From: Anoxybacter fermentans
GTDB lineage: Bacteria > Bacillota > Halanaerobiia > DY22613
Direction of reading: 5' to 3'
Assembly (NCBI RefSeq): GCF_003991135.1
Contig: NZ_CP016379.1
Span: forward strand, 3,038,001 to 3,102,000
Length of the DNA: 64,000 nt
Shown here: piece after piece, positions 28,261 to 38,153 of the stretch
How the letters are laid out: every line of letters starts with the position of its first letter
Position numbering within the stretch: position 1 is the first letter of the stretch
Program-made: the position numbers and the translations under genes
Notes under the pieces: generated by a model
Databases searched by the model: none
Told to the model about the DNA's origin: nothing
Seen by the model: the letters and a program-made list of their open reading frames with translations, nothing else

Positions 28261-28317
28261 AATGTGTTAAAATTAACAATTATGATGCGTCATTATGTAT
28301 GAGAAAAGAGGTGAAAT

Positions 28318-29298
28318 ATGTCAAAATTAACAATTGTGATGTACCATTATGTACGAGATTTAAAACATTCTCAATACCCTGAGATAAAGGGTTTATCAGT
28401 AGACCTATTTAAAGAGCAATTACAATATTTTTTAAGATACTATAAAATAATTAAAATGGAAGAATTAATTGAAGCTGTCAAATTAAATAAAGAGTTGCCA
28501 GATAATTCTTTGCTTCTTACTTTTGATGATGGTTATAAAGATCATTTTGAATTTGTTTTTCCTATATTGGATGAATTGGGTATCCAGGGAAGTTTTTTCC
28601 CACCCGCCAAAGCAATCCAGGAACATCATGTATTGGATGTTAATAAAATTCATTTTATTTTGGCTTCTGTTAAAGAAAAAAAGCAAATAATTTTTGACAT
28701 TTACTCTATGTTAGATAAATTTCGAAAAGAGTATTCTTTAGAAAACAATGAATATTATTTTAGGAAATTGGCTAAGGAAAATAGATTTGATACAAAAGAG
28801 GTAATTTTTATAAAAAGAATTCTCCAGAGAGAACTACCAGAAAAGCTCAGAAATATAATTATTAATTCGCTTTTTAATAAGTATGTTTCTAAGGATGAAG
28901 GTTCTTTTTCGCGTGAACTGTACATGAATATTGATCAATTAAAATGTATGAAAAGAAAAGGTATGTATATTGGGAGTCATGGTTATGATCATTATTGGTT
29001 AAACACATTATCAAAAGAAAAACAAAAAAGAGAAATTGAACTTTCTTTAGATTTTCTTAAAAAACTTGGTTGTGATATTAACGATTGGGTTATGTGTTAT
29101 CCTTATGGAGCTTATAATGAATCTTTATTGTTTTTACTTAAAGAAAATGGATGTAAACTAGCATTAACAACCCAAGTTGGTATTGCAGATTTAAATAAGG
29201 ATCACCCTCTTATTCTTCCAAGATTGGATACAAATGATTTACCTAAAGATAGATTTGCTAAACCTAATATATGGACATTAAAAGTTATTAATTTTTAG
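28318..29298 (+). CDS. Polysaccharide deacetylase (NodB) family protein
   Basis: The 326-residue protein has the NodB motifs TFDDGY (catalytic and metal aspartates), SHGYDH with the HxxxH metal pair, and CYPYGAYNE with the arginine/proline loop. It starts LTIVMYHYVRD, as sugar and peptidoglycan deacetylases of this group do. No signal peptide is visible. GAGGTG lies before the ATG. The 56 bp just upstream are a diverged duplicate of the gene's own beginning. Confidence 0.88.
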   Translation: MSKLTIVMYHYVRDLKHSQYPEIKGLSVDLFKEQLQYFLRYYKIIKMEELIEAVKLNKELPDNSLLLTFDDGYKDHFEFVFPILDELGIQGSFFPPAKAIQEHHVLDVNKIHFILASVKEKKQIIFDIYSMLDKFRKEYSLENNEYYFRKLAKENRFDTKEVIFIKRILQRELPEKLRNIIINSLFNKYVSKDEGSFSRELYMNIDQLKCMKRKGMYIGSHGYDHYWLNTLSKEKQKREIELSLDFLKKLGCDINDWVMCYPYGAYNESLLFLLKENGCKLALTTQVGIADLNKDHPLILPRLDTNDLPKDRFAKPNIWTLKVINF

Positions 29299-29629
29299 AA
29301 TGTACGGCAGGTTTTCAAACTTCTTTACTCTCTTCGGTTGCTTGATCACGCTGTGCTTTCGCTTTACTTCGTTTCGCTCAGGGCAAATAACAGTGACTAA
29401 ACGGAAAAATCTTCAGCTTAAATTTTTTTCAAATTTTTCTCACTACGTTCGCAAAATTTCGTTTAGACGCAAGCGATAGGCTGTCATTTGACGGCCTATC
29501 GAAGTGCCCATATTCCCAGAACACGGCTTGTTCGGCTGGTTGCCAAACGACGCTATCTACCGGTTTCTGGTAGATGCCCAAATGTCCTTTCGTGAATCAC
29601 TCTAATTTGGAATTTTTGTTTTCTTTAAC
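29299..29629. other. Stem-loop-rich intergenic region with attC-like hairpins
   Basis: The stretch is GC-richer than its neighbours and non-coding. GTGACTAAACG at 29393 pairs with CGTTTAGACGC at 29460-29470, enclosing about 55 nt. GATAGGCTGTCA pairs with TTGACGGCCTATC at 29474-29501, and ATCTACCGG with CTGGTAGAT at 29555-29575. The first hairpin has the size and CGTTTAGACGC end that recall an attC site. Confidence 0.4.
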
Positions 29630-31022
29630 AGGATGGGCTGTCAGACCTTCTTCAACAATTGAAGATTCCAGAAAAACATCCTGTGTTGGTCAGTTCAAAA
29701 CAGTTATTATTTCAGAACCCTCTTCAGATTGTTGATGCTGTCAATGAAGTATTAGATTCAGGAGACGAACATGGAATGGGAGTTATTATTCAAAGATTTA
29801 TTGAATCAGATTATTCAGAAGTTGTTTTTTCTTGTAATCCATTAACGGGAGTAGCTAAACCCGTAATTGAAATATGTCGGGGAAGGGGAGAACAGCTTGT
29901 TAGTGAAAAGTAACTCCCTGGATTTATTCTGATAAAGGTTGGGAAAATGGTAAATTGGATGATTTTAATGAAAATATACTGAAAATGATTCGGGAAACTT
30001 TCAGAAAAGTAGCGGAAAAATTTGGTTATGATGTTGATATGGAGTGGGCAATTAAGGATAATATTCTTTATTGGCTTCAGGTTCGCCCTGTAACTGGCAT
30101 TGTTAATAAAAATGAATGTGACCGATTTTCAAAAGAAGTCTTTAAATTGTCAGGAGATTGGTTTTTAATGGATCAATGTGATAAACCATTTGTGCCATTA
30201 TTTTATTTATTATTTACCTACTCTGGCTAAAAAACTAGAAAGATTGTTAGGTATTATTAAAAATCTGATTGATAATAGAAATACAGAAAATGTAAAAGAT
30301 GAATTTGACGAAAATCGTTGGTGAAAAGAAGCTTTGAAAATTGGAAAAAATCTCTCTTTTAAAGAGCGGTTTGATTTTTATAGACAGCTTTTGATTTTCC
30401 GTAAATTATTAGTCCGGACAGAAAATGATGATTATATTTTGCAAAAAGGGATGACCTAGGTTAGAGCTGTGATAATGGAATTTAGAAGACGTCTTTTTCC
30501 TGATAATCCAGAAGATGTATTCTATTTAGAAAAAGAAGAATAAAAAGATTGTTTAATGAGGGGTAATTCTGAAGAGTATCAGACAAGGATTGATAAGAGA
30601 AAACAGGAATTTGAGCAGACAAAGAAAATATATTCACCAAATAAAATCTGTGATGGCAAAACTGTGCATGAGAGTTTAAATGATAAAGATTCTAATTTCC
30701 TTAAAGGTCAACCGGTATCATCTGGTATTGCAGAATGATATGTTTATGTAGTGAAAAATCCATTAAATCCGGACAGCTTTACTGATATTCCTGAAGGAGT
30801 GGTTGTGGTAGCAAGAATGTTAACCTCTGCTTCGGCTGGAAATCTTGTAGCTGCAAAAGCTTTTGTTATAGAAGTTAGGAGCTTTTCTTTCACATGGAGC
30901 TATTTTGGCTCGCGAAATGCAAATTCTGGCAATAATTGGGGTAGAGTCAGCCGTTTCTAAACTTTTAACAGGAGATTATGTTGTAGTAGATGCATGCAAA
31001 GGACAGGTTTATATAAAATAAT
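29630..31022 (+). pseudogene. PEP synthase/pyruvate phosphate dikinase-like gene, heavily broken
   Basis: The pieces in order match the family. HGMGVIIQRFIESDYSEVVF and CNPLTG belong to the ATP-grasp N-terminal domain, DVDMEWAIKDNILYWLQVRP to its end, and GQPVSSGIAE then DIPEGVVVVARMLTSASAG to the swivelling phosphohistidine domain. At least five stops or shifts interrupt it (for example near 29910, 30228, 30325, 30460, 30541, 30737). It likely encoded a PEP-synthase-like kinase; it is not functional. Confidence 0.72.
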
Positions 31023-31059
31023 AAAATAAATTGTTTAATGATTTATAGTGAAAGAATTG

Positions 31060-31268
31060 GCCTCTCTTTTTAACCCTTGATGGAACAGAACTTTCTTCAT
31101 CATTTCAAACAATATCATATTTGGATATTGGAAATTGTATTCTCACGATTACTGGTAATTCAACTACGGGATATTCTTTTAAAAGAATTACGGGAACAGA
31201 TAGAGGAATACTATAATTGGCTATTACAAGATAGTGATGATGTTGTTTTAATACTTTTAAAATTGTAA
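31060..31268 (+). pseudogene. Unrecognised gene remnant
   Basis: One frame reads DGTELSSSFQTISYLDIGNC, then ILTITGNSTTGYSFKRITGT, and faintly recalls the end of a histidine phosphatase; another frame is open for 63 codons. Neither has a good start. The assignment is weak. Confidence 0.25.
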
Positions 31269-31289
31269 TGGATGATGTTTTATAAAGAG

Positions 31290-31502
31290 GTCTGATTTAA
31301 TAAAAGCATATGCTGTAACTGGAAATCAGGGAAGTGGTTATATACCTTTATGTTTTTGGCATAAAGAATCATGGAGAAGCAAACCATATCCTGAAGAAAA
31401 AGATGATTCAAAATGTAAAATTAGGCGAATTAAGACAAAGAGTAAATGCTCTGGTTGATAGTATGAAATTTGTTGTAGATGACTATTTGAAGGAATTATA
31501 AC
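31290..31502 (+). pseudogene. Gene remnant ending VDDYLKEL, second copy
   Basis: AYAVTGNQGSGYIPLCFWHK, then after a frameshift VKLGELRQRVNALVDSMKF and VVDDYLKEL before the stop. The tail matches that at 21040-21102, and here too a DUF262 gene follows. The family is not recognised. Confidence 0.35.
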
Positions 31503-31621
31503 ATGGCGCGGTAGATAACAGAGCCTGGATGTTATGGGCCTATGCTCTTGTTTTGGTCTTTTTGGACAGTTGTTATTGCATTTGTAATCTGAAAAACAGA
31601 TTAAGAATGGGGTGATTTAAA

Positions 31622-33313
31622 TTGGGAAAAAACTTAATGGAAACAAAAACAGTGAAATTAAGTGAAATATTTTTCAATGGAAAAACTTATAAAGTTCCTA
31701 CTTTTCAGAGGGATTATTCCTGGAATGAAGAGAATTGGGAAGATTTATGGAATGACGCCTTGAATATATTAGAAACAAACAACTACCATTATATGGGTGC
31801 AATAATTTTAAAAATTGTGGAAAATGATGATGAGTTAATTATTGTAGATGGGCAACAAAGGCTTGCAACTTTGATAATATTGGCTGTTGCTGGAATAGCT
31901 TTCTTAGATGATTTGGTAAAACAAGGCATAAATAAAAAAACCAATGAAGAAAGAATTAAAATACTGTCTTCAAGATTCATAGGGGAAAAAGATGCAACTT
32001 CTTTGTTTTACAGGAGTAAATTAAAATTGAATAGAAATGATGGAAATTTCTTTCAAGAATATATCTTGAAAAGAAAGAAACCGTTAAATGTTTCCCGACT
32101 TAAAGATTCACAGAAATTACTTTATAAAGCTTATCAATATTTCTATAAAAAAATTAAAGAACGCTTTAAGGATGATCATGGAGAAGGAATTGCAAACTTT
32201 TTAGAAAATATAGTTGCAAAAAGGCTTATATTTATTCAGATAACAGTTGAGGATGATTTAAATGCTTACACAGTTTTTGAAACCTTAAATGCAAGAGGGA
32301 TCGAGTTAACTCCTACAGATCTGCTAAAAAATTATATGTTTTCGTTAATTACAGAAGCTGATCTTGAAATTATTGAAGATAAATGGTATAGAATAATAAA
32401 TTTGGTAGGATTTAAAGAATTTCCAACCTTTTTAAGGTACTTTCTAAATTCTTATAGAGAAATTGTTAGAAAAGAAAGACTTTTTAAAGATATTAAAAAG
32501 GAAATAAAAAATGCTCAAGATGTAGTCAGATTGTTAGATGATTTAGAAGAAATTGCATATTTTTATGAAGCACTAAAAAATCCTTATGATGAATTTTGGA
32601 ATGATTTTTCAGATAAGAATGATATAATAAAGTATTTAGAAGAAATGAAGCTTTTTAAAGTTACTCAACCATATCCTTTGCTGATAGCAGTCTATAAGCA
32701 CAAAAGAGATATTTTAAGTCAAATCTTGAGAATGGTAACAGTAATTTCATTCAGATATAATATTATAGGCAAATTAAATCCTAACGAGATGGAAAGAGTT
32801 TATAATAAAGTTGCTATCAAGATTTCCCAAAATACCCTTGCTTCAGCAAAAGATATTTTTGAAAAACTTAAAACGATATATGTAACTGATGAAGAATTTA
32901 TTTCTATGTTTTCATCAGCTTCTATTAATACAAGGAGAAATAAAAAACTAGTAAAGTATATTTTAATAAATATTGAGAAAGAAATTTCGGGAAATTCTTA
33001 TGATTACTACGATAGTTCTATAACGATAGAACATATACTTCCGGAAAATCCAACCGATGAATGGTTTGAAATTTTTAGTAGTGAAGAAGTAGAAAATTAT
33101 GTATATAGAATTGGGAATTTAACACTTCTTGAAGATTGTAAAAATAGGGATATTGGAAATAGTATTTTTAATGAAAAGAAAAAAATATATGCGACTAGCA
33201 AATTTGAAATGACTAATAAAATAAACTTTGACGAGTGGAGCAGAGAGACTATTAGTAGAAGACAAGAAAAGTTGGGCCGAACGGCAAAGAACATATGGAG
33301 ATTGGATTTTTAA
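31622..33313 (+). CDS. DUF262/DUF1524 (GmrSD-like) protein 2
   Basis: The 563-residue protein has DUF262 motifs FQRDYSWNEENWEDLW near residue 25 and IIVDGQQRLATL near 76, then TVFETLNARGIELTPTDLLK. The C-terminal DUF1524 part has TIEHILPENPTDEWF near 469 and YRIGNLTLLE, with the histidine of an HNH-like nuclease. This domain pair is that of GmrSD-type modification-dependent restriction proteins. The TTG start has GGGGTG seven bases upstream; an ATG 15 bases further in is the alternative. It is much diverged from the gene at 21229. Confidence 0.88.
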   Translation: MGKNLMETKTVKLSEIFFNGKTYKVPTFQRDYSWNEENWEDLWNDALNILETNNYHYMGAIILKIVENDDELIIVDGQQRLATLIILAVAGIAFLDDLVKQGINKKTNEERIKILSSRFIGEKDATSLFYRSKLKLNRNDGNFFQEYILKRKKPLNVSRLKDSQKLLYKAYQYFYKKIKERFKDDHGEGIANFLENIVAKRLIFIQITVEDDLNAYTVFETLNARGIELTPTDLLKNYMFSLITEADLEIIEDKWYRIINLVGFKEFPTFLRYFLNSYREIVRKERLFKDIKKEIKNAQDVVRLLDDLEEIAYFYEALKNPYDEFWNDFSDKNDIIKYLEEMKLFKVTQPYPLLIAVYKHKRDILSQILRMVTVISFRYNIIGKLNPNEMERVYNKVAIKISQNTLASAKDIFEKLKTIYVTDEEFISMFSSASINTRRNKKLVKYILINIEKEISGNSYDYYDSSITIEHILPENPTDEWFEIFSSEEVENYVYRIGNLTLLEDCKNRDIGNSIFNEKKKIYATSKFEMTNKINFDEWSRETISRRQEKLGRTAKNIWRLDF

Positions 33314-33683
33314 TGAAATTAATGTCAAAGAAAATGATGTTTAGTTGAACTTTTCACTCTTTTTGCTTATTTAGATGTTATAGTATCTGGCCAACAGCTG
33401 TTATGTGGTTTGTTTTTGTTTTAATTTTTTTGATAATAAACCCCTATTTTTCATATTAAGTAGTTAAATGGAAAATTTCTATGGTAATCAGTTAAAAAAT
33501 TTTCAAGAGTTAAGTAAGATTTTAAGAAATTGAAAAAACAGTAGTGAAAACAATGAAAAATGGAAAATCATCTAAGAATTTTGTGAAGTTGTTCAATAAA
33601 AATCTATATTTGACAGAAATAAGGTTATTGTCAAAGCTTTAAAAAACTTATGACAATATAATAACATCTTTTAGAGGTGAAAT
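33314..33683 (+). other. Intergenic stretch with a decayed short frame
   Basis: Near 33471-33655 a frame starts MENFYGNQLKNFQELSKILR but holds several stops. TTTTAGAGGTGAAATATGG at the end begins the duplicated block and mirrors the sequence before 23116. Nothing else is recognised. Confidence 0.35.
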
Positions 33684-34325
33684 ATGGAACTATTATATGC
33701 TCGAAAACTTTTATATGACTTTGTCAAGCAAAATTATTCATCAGGCAAGCATTTGTCTAATGACAACTATTTAATAGTAGTACAACATTCATTTCGGGTT
33801 GAAAATTATGCTCAGCAAATTGCAAATTCATATGTTAATATCAGTGATGAAGAAAAAATTGTTAGGGTTTGCAGTAATTTTTCATGATATCGGAACAGTT
33901 TATGGAGGGGAAAATCATGCTAAAAAAGCAGAGAAATTGTAGAAAAACTACTTATGAAAGAATCTGTTGAGGATATGGATAAGAGTAGATTACTTATGTT
34001 AATAGAAAAACATTCCGAAAAAGATAACTTTGATGATGGAGATATTTTACTTTCCATTCTCAAAGATGCCGATAATATCGGAGCAATGTCAATTTTGATG
34101 TATGCATCGAAATATGATTATAACAATTCAGATTATTTTTCTAATGTGTTGAAAGGTCTGGTTGAAGGAGATATTCCATTTTGTAAAAAACAGAAAGGCT
34201 TAATAAGAACAGAAAAAGGTAGGGAGATAATGGACCAAAAAATCAATTTTATTAGAAGTTTCATACAACAACTTGAAGATGAAATTAAGGGTTCCCTATT
34301 ACAACTTGAAGAGTTAATAAGATAA
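33684..34325 (+). pseudogene. HD-domain phosphohydrolase, copy 2, frameshifted
   Basis: This is a close copy of 23116-23769. The frame breaks near 33860, where an A-run is shorter, and again near 33925. A 9-bp deletion removes the LDH of KDADILDHIG, including the late metal-binding region. The copy is therefore dead while its neighbour at 34499 is almost unchanged. Confidence 0.85.
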
Positions 34326-34498
34326 TATATTTTGGAATATCGGGAATTTGGGTGTGTATCTATGAAATTAAACCGAACAATATCTGATAAATGAGCGTAT
34401 TTAGGTTATATCTGTGGTGGTTATCTAAATTTGTCTTAGGTAGACTTCAGATAGGTTCGGTATGTTAAGTGAAACAATTTAATGGAGGTATATATTTT

Positions 34499-35587
34499 AT
34501 GAATTCAATGAAAATGCCAGGATTAAGGATAGGCGAATTTGAGGCTAAAATACCAATTGTTCAAGGCGGGATGAGTGTTGGTATATCTTTATCAAGATTA
34601 GCTTCGGCTGTGGCGAACGAGGGTGGTATTGGAGTTATTGGTGCTGCTGGAATTGGTATGCTTGAACCTGATTTTAGTACAAATTTTAAAGAAGCAAACA
34701 AAAGAGCTTTGAGAAAAGAAATAAGAAAAGCAAAGGAAATGACAAAGGGGATTATTGGAGTCAATATAATGGTTGCTCTCTCAGATTTTGATGAACTTTT
34801 AATGGTGGCAGTAGAAGAAGGTGCAGATGTAGTATTTCTTGGCGCCGGACTTCCATTAAAATTACCATTGGATGGATTGAGAAAAGTTTCTACAAAGATT
34901 GTTCCTATTGTATCTTCTGCAAGAGCTGCTAATATTATATTTCAATATTGGGCAAAAAACTATAATCATGTCCCTGATGCTGTAGTTGTTGAGGGCCCTT
35001 TAGCTGGAGGACATCTTGGTTTCAAAAAGGAGCAAATAAATGATTCTAATTATACATTAGAGAAAATGCTTCCAGAGGTTATTTCAGTAATAAAAACTTT
35101 TGAGCAACAATTTAATAAAAGTATTCCAGTCGTTGTTGCAGGAGGTATATACACTGGAGCAGATATTCACAAATTTATCCAATTAGGAGCGCAAGGAGTG
35201 CAGATGGCAACCAGATTTGTAGCCACATACGAGTGTGATGCAGATATAGAATTCAAAGATGCATATGTAAAGTGTAAACCGGAAGATTTAATTTTAATTG
35301 ATAGTCCTGTTGGATTACCGGGAAGGGCGATACGAAATATATTTTTAGATGAAGTATCAGCAGGTATTAAAAAACCATTTAAATGTCCGTGGAAGTGTTT
35401 GAAAACATGTGATTACAGAAAGTCACCATACTGCATTGCACTTGCATTAACCAATGCGAAAAAGGGAAATCTGGATGAAGGGTTCACTTTTGCAGGAACT
35501 AACGCTTATAAAGTAGATAAAATTGTTTCTGTTAAAGAATTGATTGAGACCTTATTGACAGAATATGAAGAGGCAACATTTATATAA
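34499..35587 (+). CDS. Nitronate monooxygenase family protein, copy 2
   Basis: The 362-residue protein differs from the copy at 24097 at four residues (V to A, K to Q, R to K and C to Y in the middle of the protein). Start, ribosome binding site and downstream palindrome are the same. It is part of a duplicated segment of about 2.2 kb whose copies are 10.5 kb apart in direct orientation. All FMN-site segments are kept. Confidence 0.9.
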   Translation: MNSMKMPGLRIGEFEAKIPIVQGGMSVGISLSRLASAVANEGGIGVIGAAGIGMLEPDFSTNFKEANKRALRKEIRKAKEMTKGIIGVNIMVALSDFDELLMVAVEEGADVVFLGAGLPLKLPLDGLRKVSTKIVPIVSSARAANIIFQYWAKNYNHVPDAVVVEGPLAGGHLGFKKEQINDSNYTLEKMLPEVISVIKTFEQQFNKSIPVVVAGGIYTGADIHKFIQLGAQGVQMATRFVATYECDADIEFKDAYVKCKPEDLILIDSPVGLPGRAIRNIFLDEVSAGIKKPFKCPWKCLKTCDYRKSPYCIALALTNAKKGNLDEGFTFAGTNAYKVDKIVSVKELIETLLTEYEEATFI

Positions 35588-35591
35588 ATTT

Positions 35592-35686
35592 AAATTGTTT
35601 CGCCTAACACAGCATAAAAGGTTCGTACCTTGCGGTACTTGTCCAAATTTTTGCTTTTTTATGCTGGAACCATTATGTGACATCCC
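35592..35686 (+). other. attC-like palindrome, second copy
   Basis: Same sequence as 25190-25284, lying between the second nitronate monooxygenase gene and the truncated DUF1232 gene. It is part of the duplicated block and so not independent evidence for an attC site. Confidence 0.35.
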
Positions 35687-35723
35687 TACTTTGGATTATA
35701 TTATAAATGAGGTGGTGGTATAT

Positions 35724-35843
35724 ATGAAGGAATTTACAGAAAATGAAATTTTAAAATTTTTAGGAAGATTAGCAAATGAGTGGGGAACTGGCCATGAAAG
35801 TGTAACAAAAATTTTAGGTAAGATAAAAACATTTTTAGATTAA
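35724..35843 (+). pseudogene. DUF1232 gene, copy 2, truncated by ISL3 element
   Basis: Only the first 39 codons remain, identical to the copy at 25322. An extra T creates a stop at 35841-35843, and 15 bp later the ISL3 element begins. The DUF1232 signature itself is lost. Confidence 0.8.
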
Positions 35844-35858
35844 GAAGAAAGAGAAAAT

Positions 35859-37253
35859 GGCTCTCCGTCAAATGTTGTGAAAGATAAGTTGGCTCCGTTG
35901 AATTGATTGGTAAATTGATTTTGAAATAAACATTTAAATTTAATAACTTAACATTGCATTAAATACTCTTCTCCTTAGATTCATAACATTTGGAACACCA
36001 TATCCAATCCTTTTGATCAATTTAATCTTGTTATTGATACCCTCAGCAAAGCCATTGGTTATCTTAGTCTTAAAATAATTTAGTATTTTTTCTTCCCATC
36101 TTTGTATTATCTTTTTTACCTGGTAAAAAGGCATCAGCTTGCTTTTTATTACTTCTTTATACCACCTTTTTAGAGCTCTGGTGGCTTCTTTCACATCATC
36201 TAGCTGCAATAGGTCTCTGAATTCCTCTTTTAATTCCCAGGCCTTTTCTAGAGCTGGACTGAGTTCAAATAATTTGATGAGCTTTTCATGTTCTTCATCT
36301 GTCAATTCTTCAGCTCGTTTTTGGAGTAATAAACGACTTTGAAAAAACTTTCTTCTCTGATGATTATTTACTGTTTGTTGAACTTGTTTTCTAACTTCAT
36401 CAAGGGCTCTGTTCATTAAAGTTACAAGATGAAATTTATCTATAACAATTTTTGCATGAGTAAATGCTGCATTTGCTACTGCTTTGAACGGCCGCCACAT
36501 ATCCATAGAGATCGATTGAATCTGTCGTCTTTGTTCATCTTCCCAACAATTAAAGTAGTCAATTAAATCATCCTTTTTGCGAGTAGGTAAAATGTCAATT
36601 AACTCCCGATTAATTGGATCTGTAATGCTAACTCCATATTTATGGCGTTTTAAAACTGCAAATTCATCGATACTGATGGCTTTTAATTGACTAAGTTTTG
36701 AAACTTGTTGTTTAATGAGAGGGTCAACTACTTTTTTAACTGCATTATTAACAGCTGTATAACTTAACCCGTTTTCTCTAGCAACTTTAGAATAATCCTT
36801 GCTGACAGTTTCTTTAGCAAGATATTTATCAAAGCGTTTGGTTTTACGGGCATATTTATCAATACTTTCATATTTTTCAGGGATACCCCTCTTATGACAA
36901 TAAGGACAACGATATCTTTTCTTTAGAAGTCTAATGATTACTAGTTTACCTCTTATGGGGATGTCTCTAATATTTTGCCATTTTGTATCATGGATTTTAT
37001 TAGTGATATTACCACACTGAGGACACACAATGTGATTTTTCTTTGCTTCAGCGATAAAAATATATCTGTCCTCCGTTGAAATAATTTCAGTTGCAATAAT
37101 GTCTGGCAAATCAAGAAATTTTATGATATTATTATCTTGCATTTGCTGGGCTCCTTTCTTTGGTTTTTAGTTCGCAACTAATTAATTCAACGAGGCCAGC
37201 AAATGCCTTTTTATTTTTTATAATTTTTTCTTCACAACATTAATTATAGACCC
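35859..37253 (-). mobile_element. ISL3-family insertion sequence, copy 2 (1395 bp, inverted)
   Basis: The length and ends are identical to those of the copy at 7206-8600, but the orientation is opposite. The flanking octamers GAGAAAAT (35851-35858) and AAAATTTT (37254-37261) do not match, so there is no target duplication. The left flank is the duplicated DUF1232 gene; the right flank is unrelated to that gene's continuation. DNA next to this copy has therefore been deleted or exchanged after insertion. Confidence 0.9.
35940..37142 (-). CDS. tnpA: ISL3-family transposase, copy 2
   Basis: The 400-residue transposase differs from the copy at 7317 at two positions (residue 3 and one N to S late in the protein). 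The zinc-binding cysteines and the DDE residues are intact. Confidence 0.95.
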   Translation of the reverse strand: MQDNNIIKFLDLPDIIATEIISTEDRYIFIAEAKKNHIVCPQCGNITNKIHDTKWQNIRDIPIRGKLVIIRLLKKRYRCPYCHKRGIPEKYESIDKYARKTKRFDKYLAKETVSKDYSKVARENGLSYTAVNNAVKKVVDPLIKQQVSKLSQLKAISIDEFAVLKRHKYGVSITDPINRELIDILPTRKKDDLIDYFNCWEDEQRRQIQSISMDMWRPFKAVANAAFTHAKIVIDKFHLVTLMNRALDEVRKQVQQTVNNHQRRKFFQSRLLLQKRAEELTDEEHEKLIKLFELSPALEKAWELKEEFRDLLQLDDVKEATRALKRWYKEVIKSKLMPFYQVKKIIQRWEEKILNYFKTKITNGFAEGINNKIKLIKRIGYGVPNVMNLRRRVFNAMLSY

Positions 37254-37279
37254 AAAATTTTTATAGAGGAGGTGAAAAA

Positions 37280-37397
37280 CCTGGTTATAAAACTTCACTT
37301 TTAACAAGCTATTTATGGTTCCAATACAGAAAATAGATACCTGGGTTATTTGCTGATGAAGTAAAGTTTTTGAATGACTTATGCTATTATAACCAGG
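37280..37397 (+). promoter_or_regulatory. Inverted repeat that could hide a ribosome binding site
   Basis: CCTGGTTATAA at 37280-37290 is perfectly repeated in inverse at 37387-37397 as TTATAACCAGG. The right arm overlaps the AGGAGG (37395-37400) of the acetyltransferase gene. About 96 nt lie between the arms. In RNA this stem would partly cover the ribosome binding site. Confidence 0.4.
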
Positions 37398-37403
37398 AGG
37401 AAA

Positions 37404-38153
37404 ATGATTAATATTAAAAAAATGATCGAATGTGAGAATAATTTTCCCAAAAATTTTACCAATGTAGTTGAAAGACCATATGGAAAGCTTTTTTATAATG
37501 AGAATAATCCTCAATCACATGATAGTAATCATGCGATAATTCTTAATCTGGCTGGAGATTTAGAAAAGGCTGTAGAAGATATTATTATTTTTTATGAAAA
37601 AAGAGGGTTAATACCGCGAATTTACCAGGCTTATCAACAAGGAGAAAAAGATGTTCTTTTTCCGGTTTTAGAGGTGAAAGGTTTCAAATATGAAGAGTGG
37701 GATAATCCTTTCTTTTTTCATGAAAAAGAATCCAAAATTTGTCCAAACGATGAACTGTACATTAAACGTGTATATCAAATTGATTCTGGCATTATTGATA
37801 TAATATATTCAGAAGATGCTGGTAATTGGACAGTAAAAGTTTTAGAGTATTGTGTTCAGTCTGAAGACTTTCACTTATTAGTAGGATATGTTGCTGGAAA
37901 ACCAGTAACTATGATTTCATTGGAGATAATGGATGGTTTTTCAAGAGTTGACCATATGTTAACTCATAAAGATTATCGAGGTAATGGTTATGGTCGTACT
38001 ATAGTAGATCATTTGGTTAATTATCATTCCGCTATTTCTAAAAATCACTTATATTTGTATGCTCATAATCCTACTGCAATCCGTATGTATATAGATGCAG
38101 GTTTTGTTGAAAAAAAATTAAATTTACAAAGTTGGTCTGCCTGGAAGGAATAG
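37404..38153 (+). CDS. GNAT-family N-acetyltransferase
   Basis: The product of about 249 residues has a C-terminal GNAT domain: MLTHKDYRGNGYGRTIVDHL holds the R-x-x-G-x-G acetyl-CoA loop, and YAHNPTAIRMYIDAGFVE is the typical last helix-strand pair. The N-terminal half is a second, degenerate domain. The acceptor substrate is unknown. AGGAGG lies only three bases before this ATG; an ATG ten codons upstream is possible but has no ribosome binding site. Confidence 0.82.
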   Translation: MINIKKMIECENNFPKNFTNVVERPYGKLFYNENNPQSHDSNHAIILNLAGDLEKAVEDIIIFYEKRGLIPRIYQAYQQGEKDVLFPVLEVKGFKYEEWDNPFFFHEKESKICPNDELYIKRVYQIDSGIIDIIYSEDAGNWTVKVLEYCVQSEDFHLLVGYVAGKPVTMISLEIMDGFSRVDHMLTHKDYRGNGYGRTIVDHLVNYHSAISKNHLYLYAHNPTAIRMYIDAGFVEKKLNLQSWSAWKE

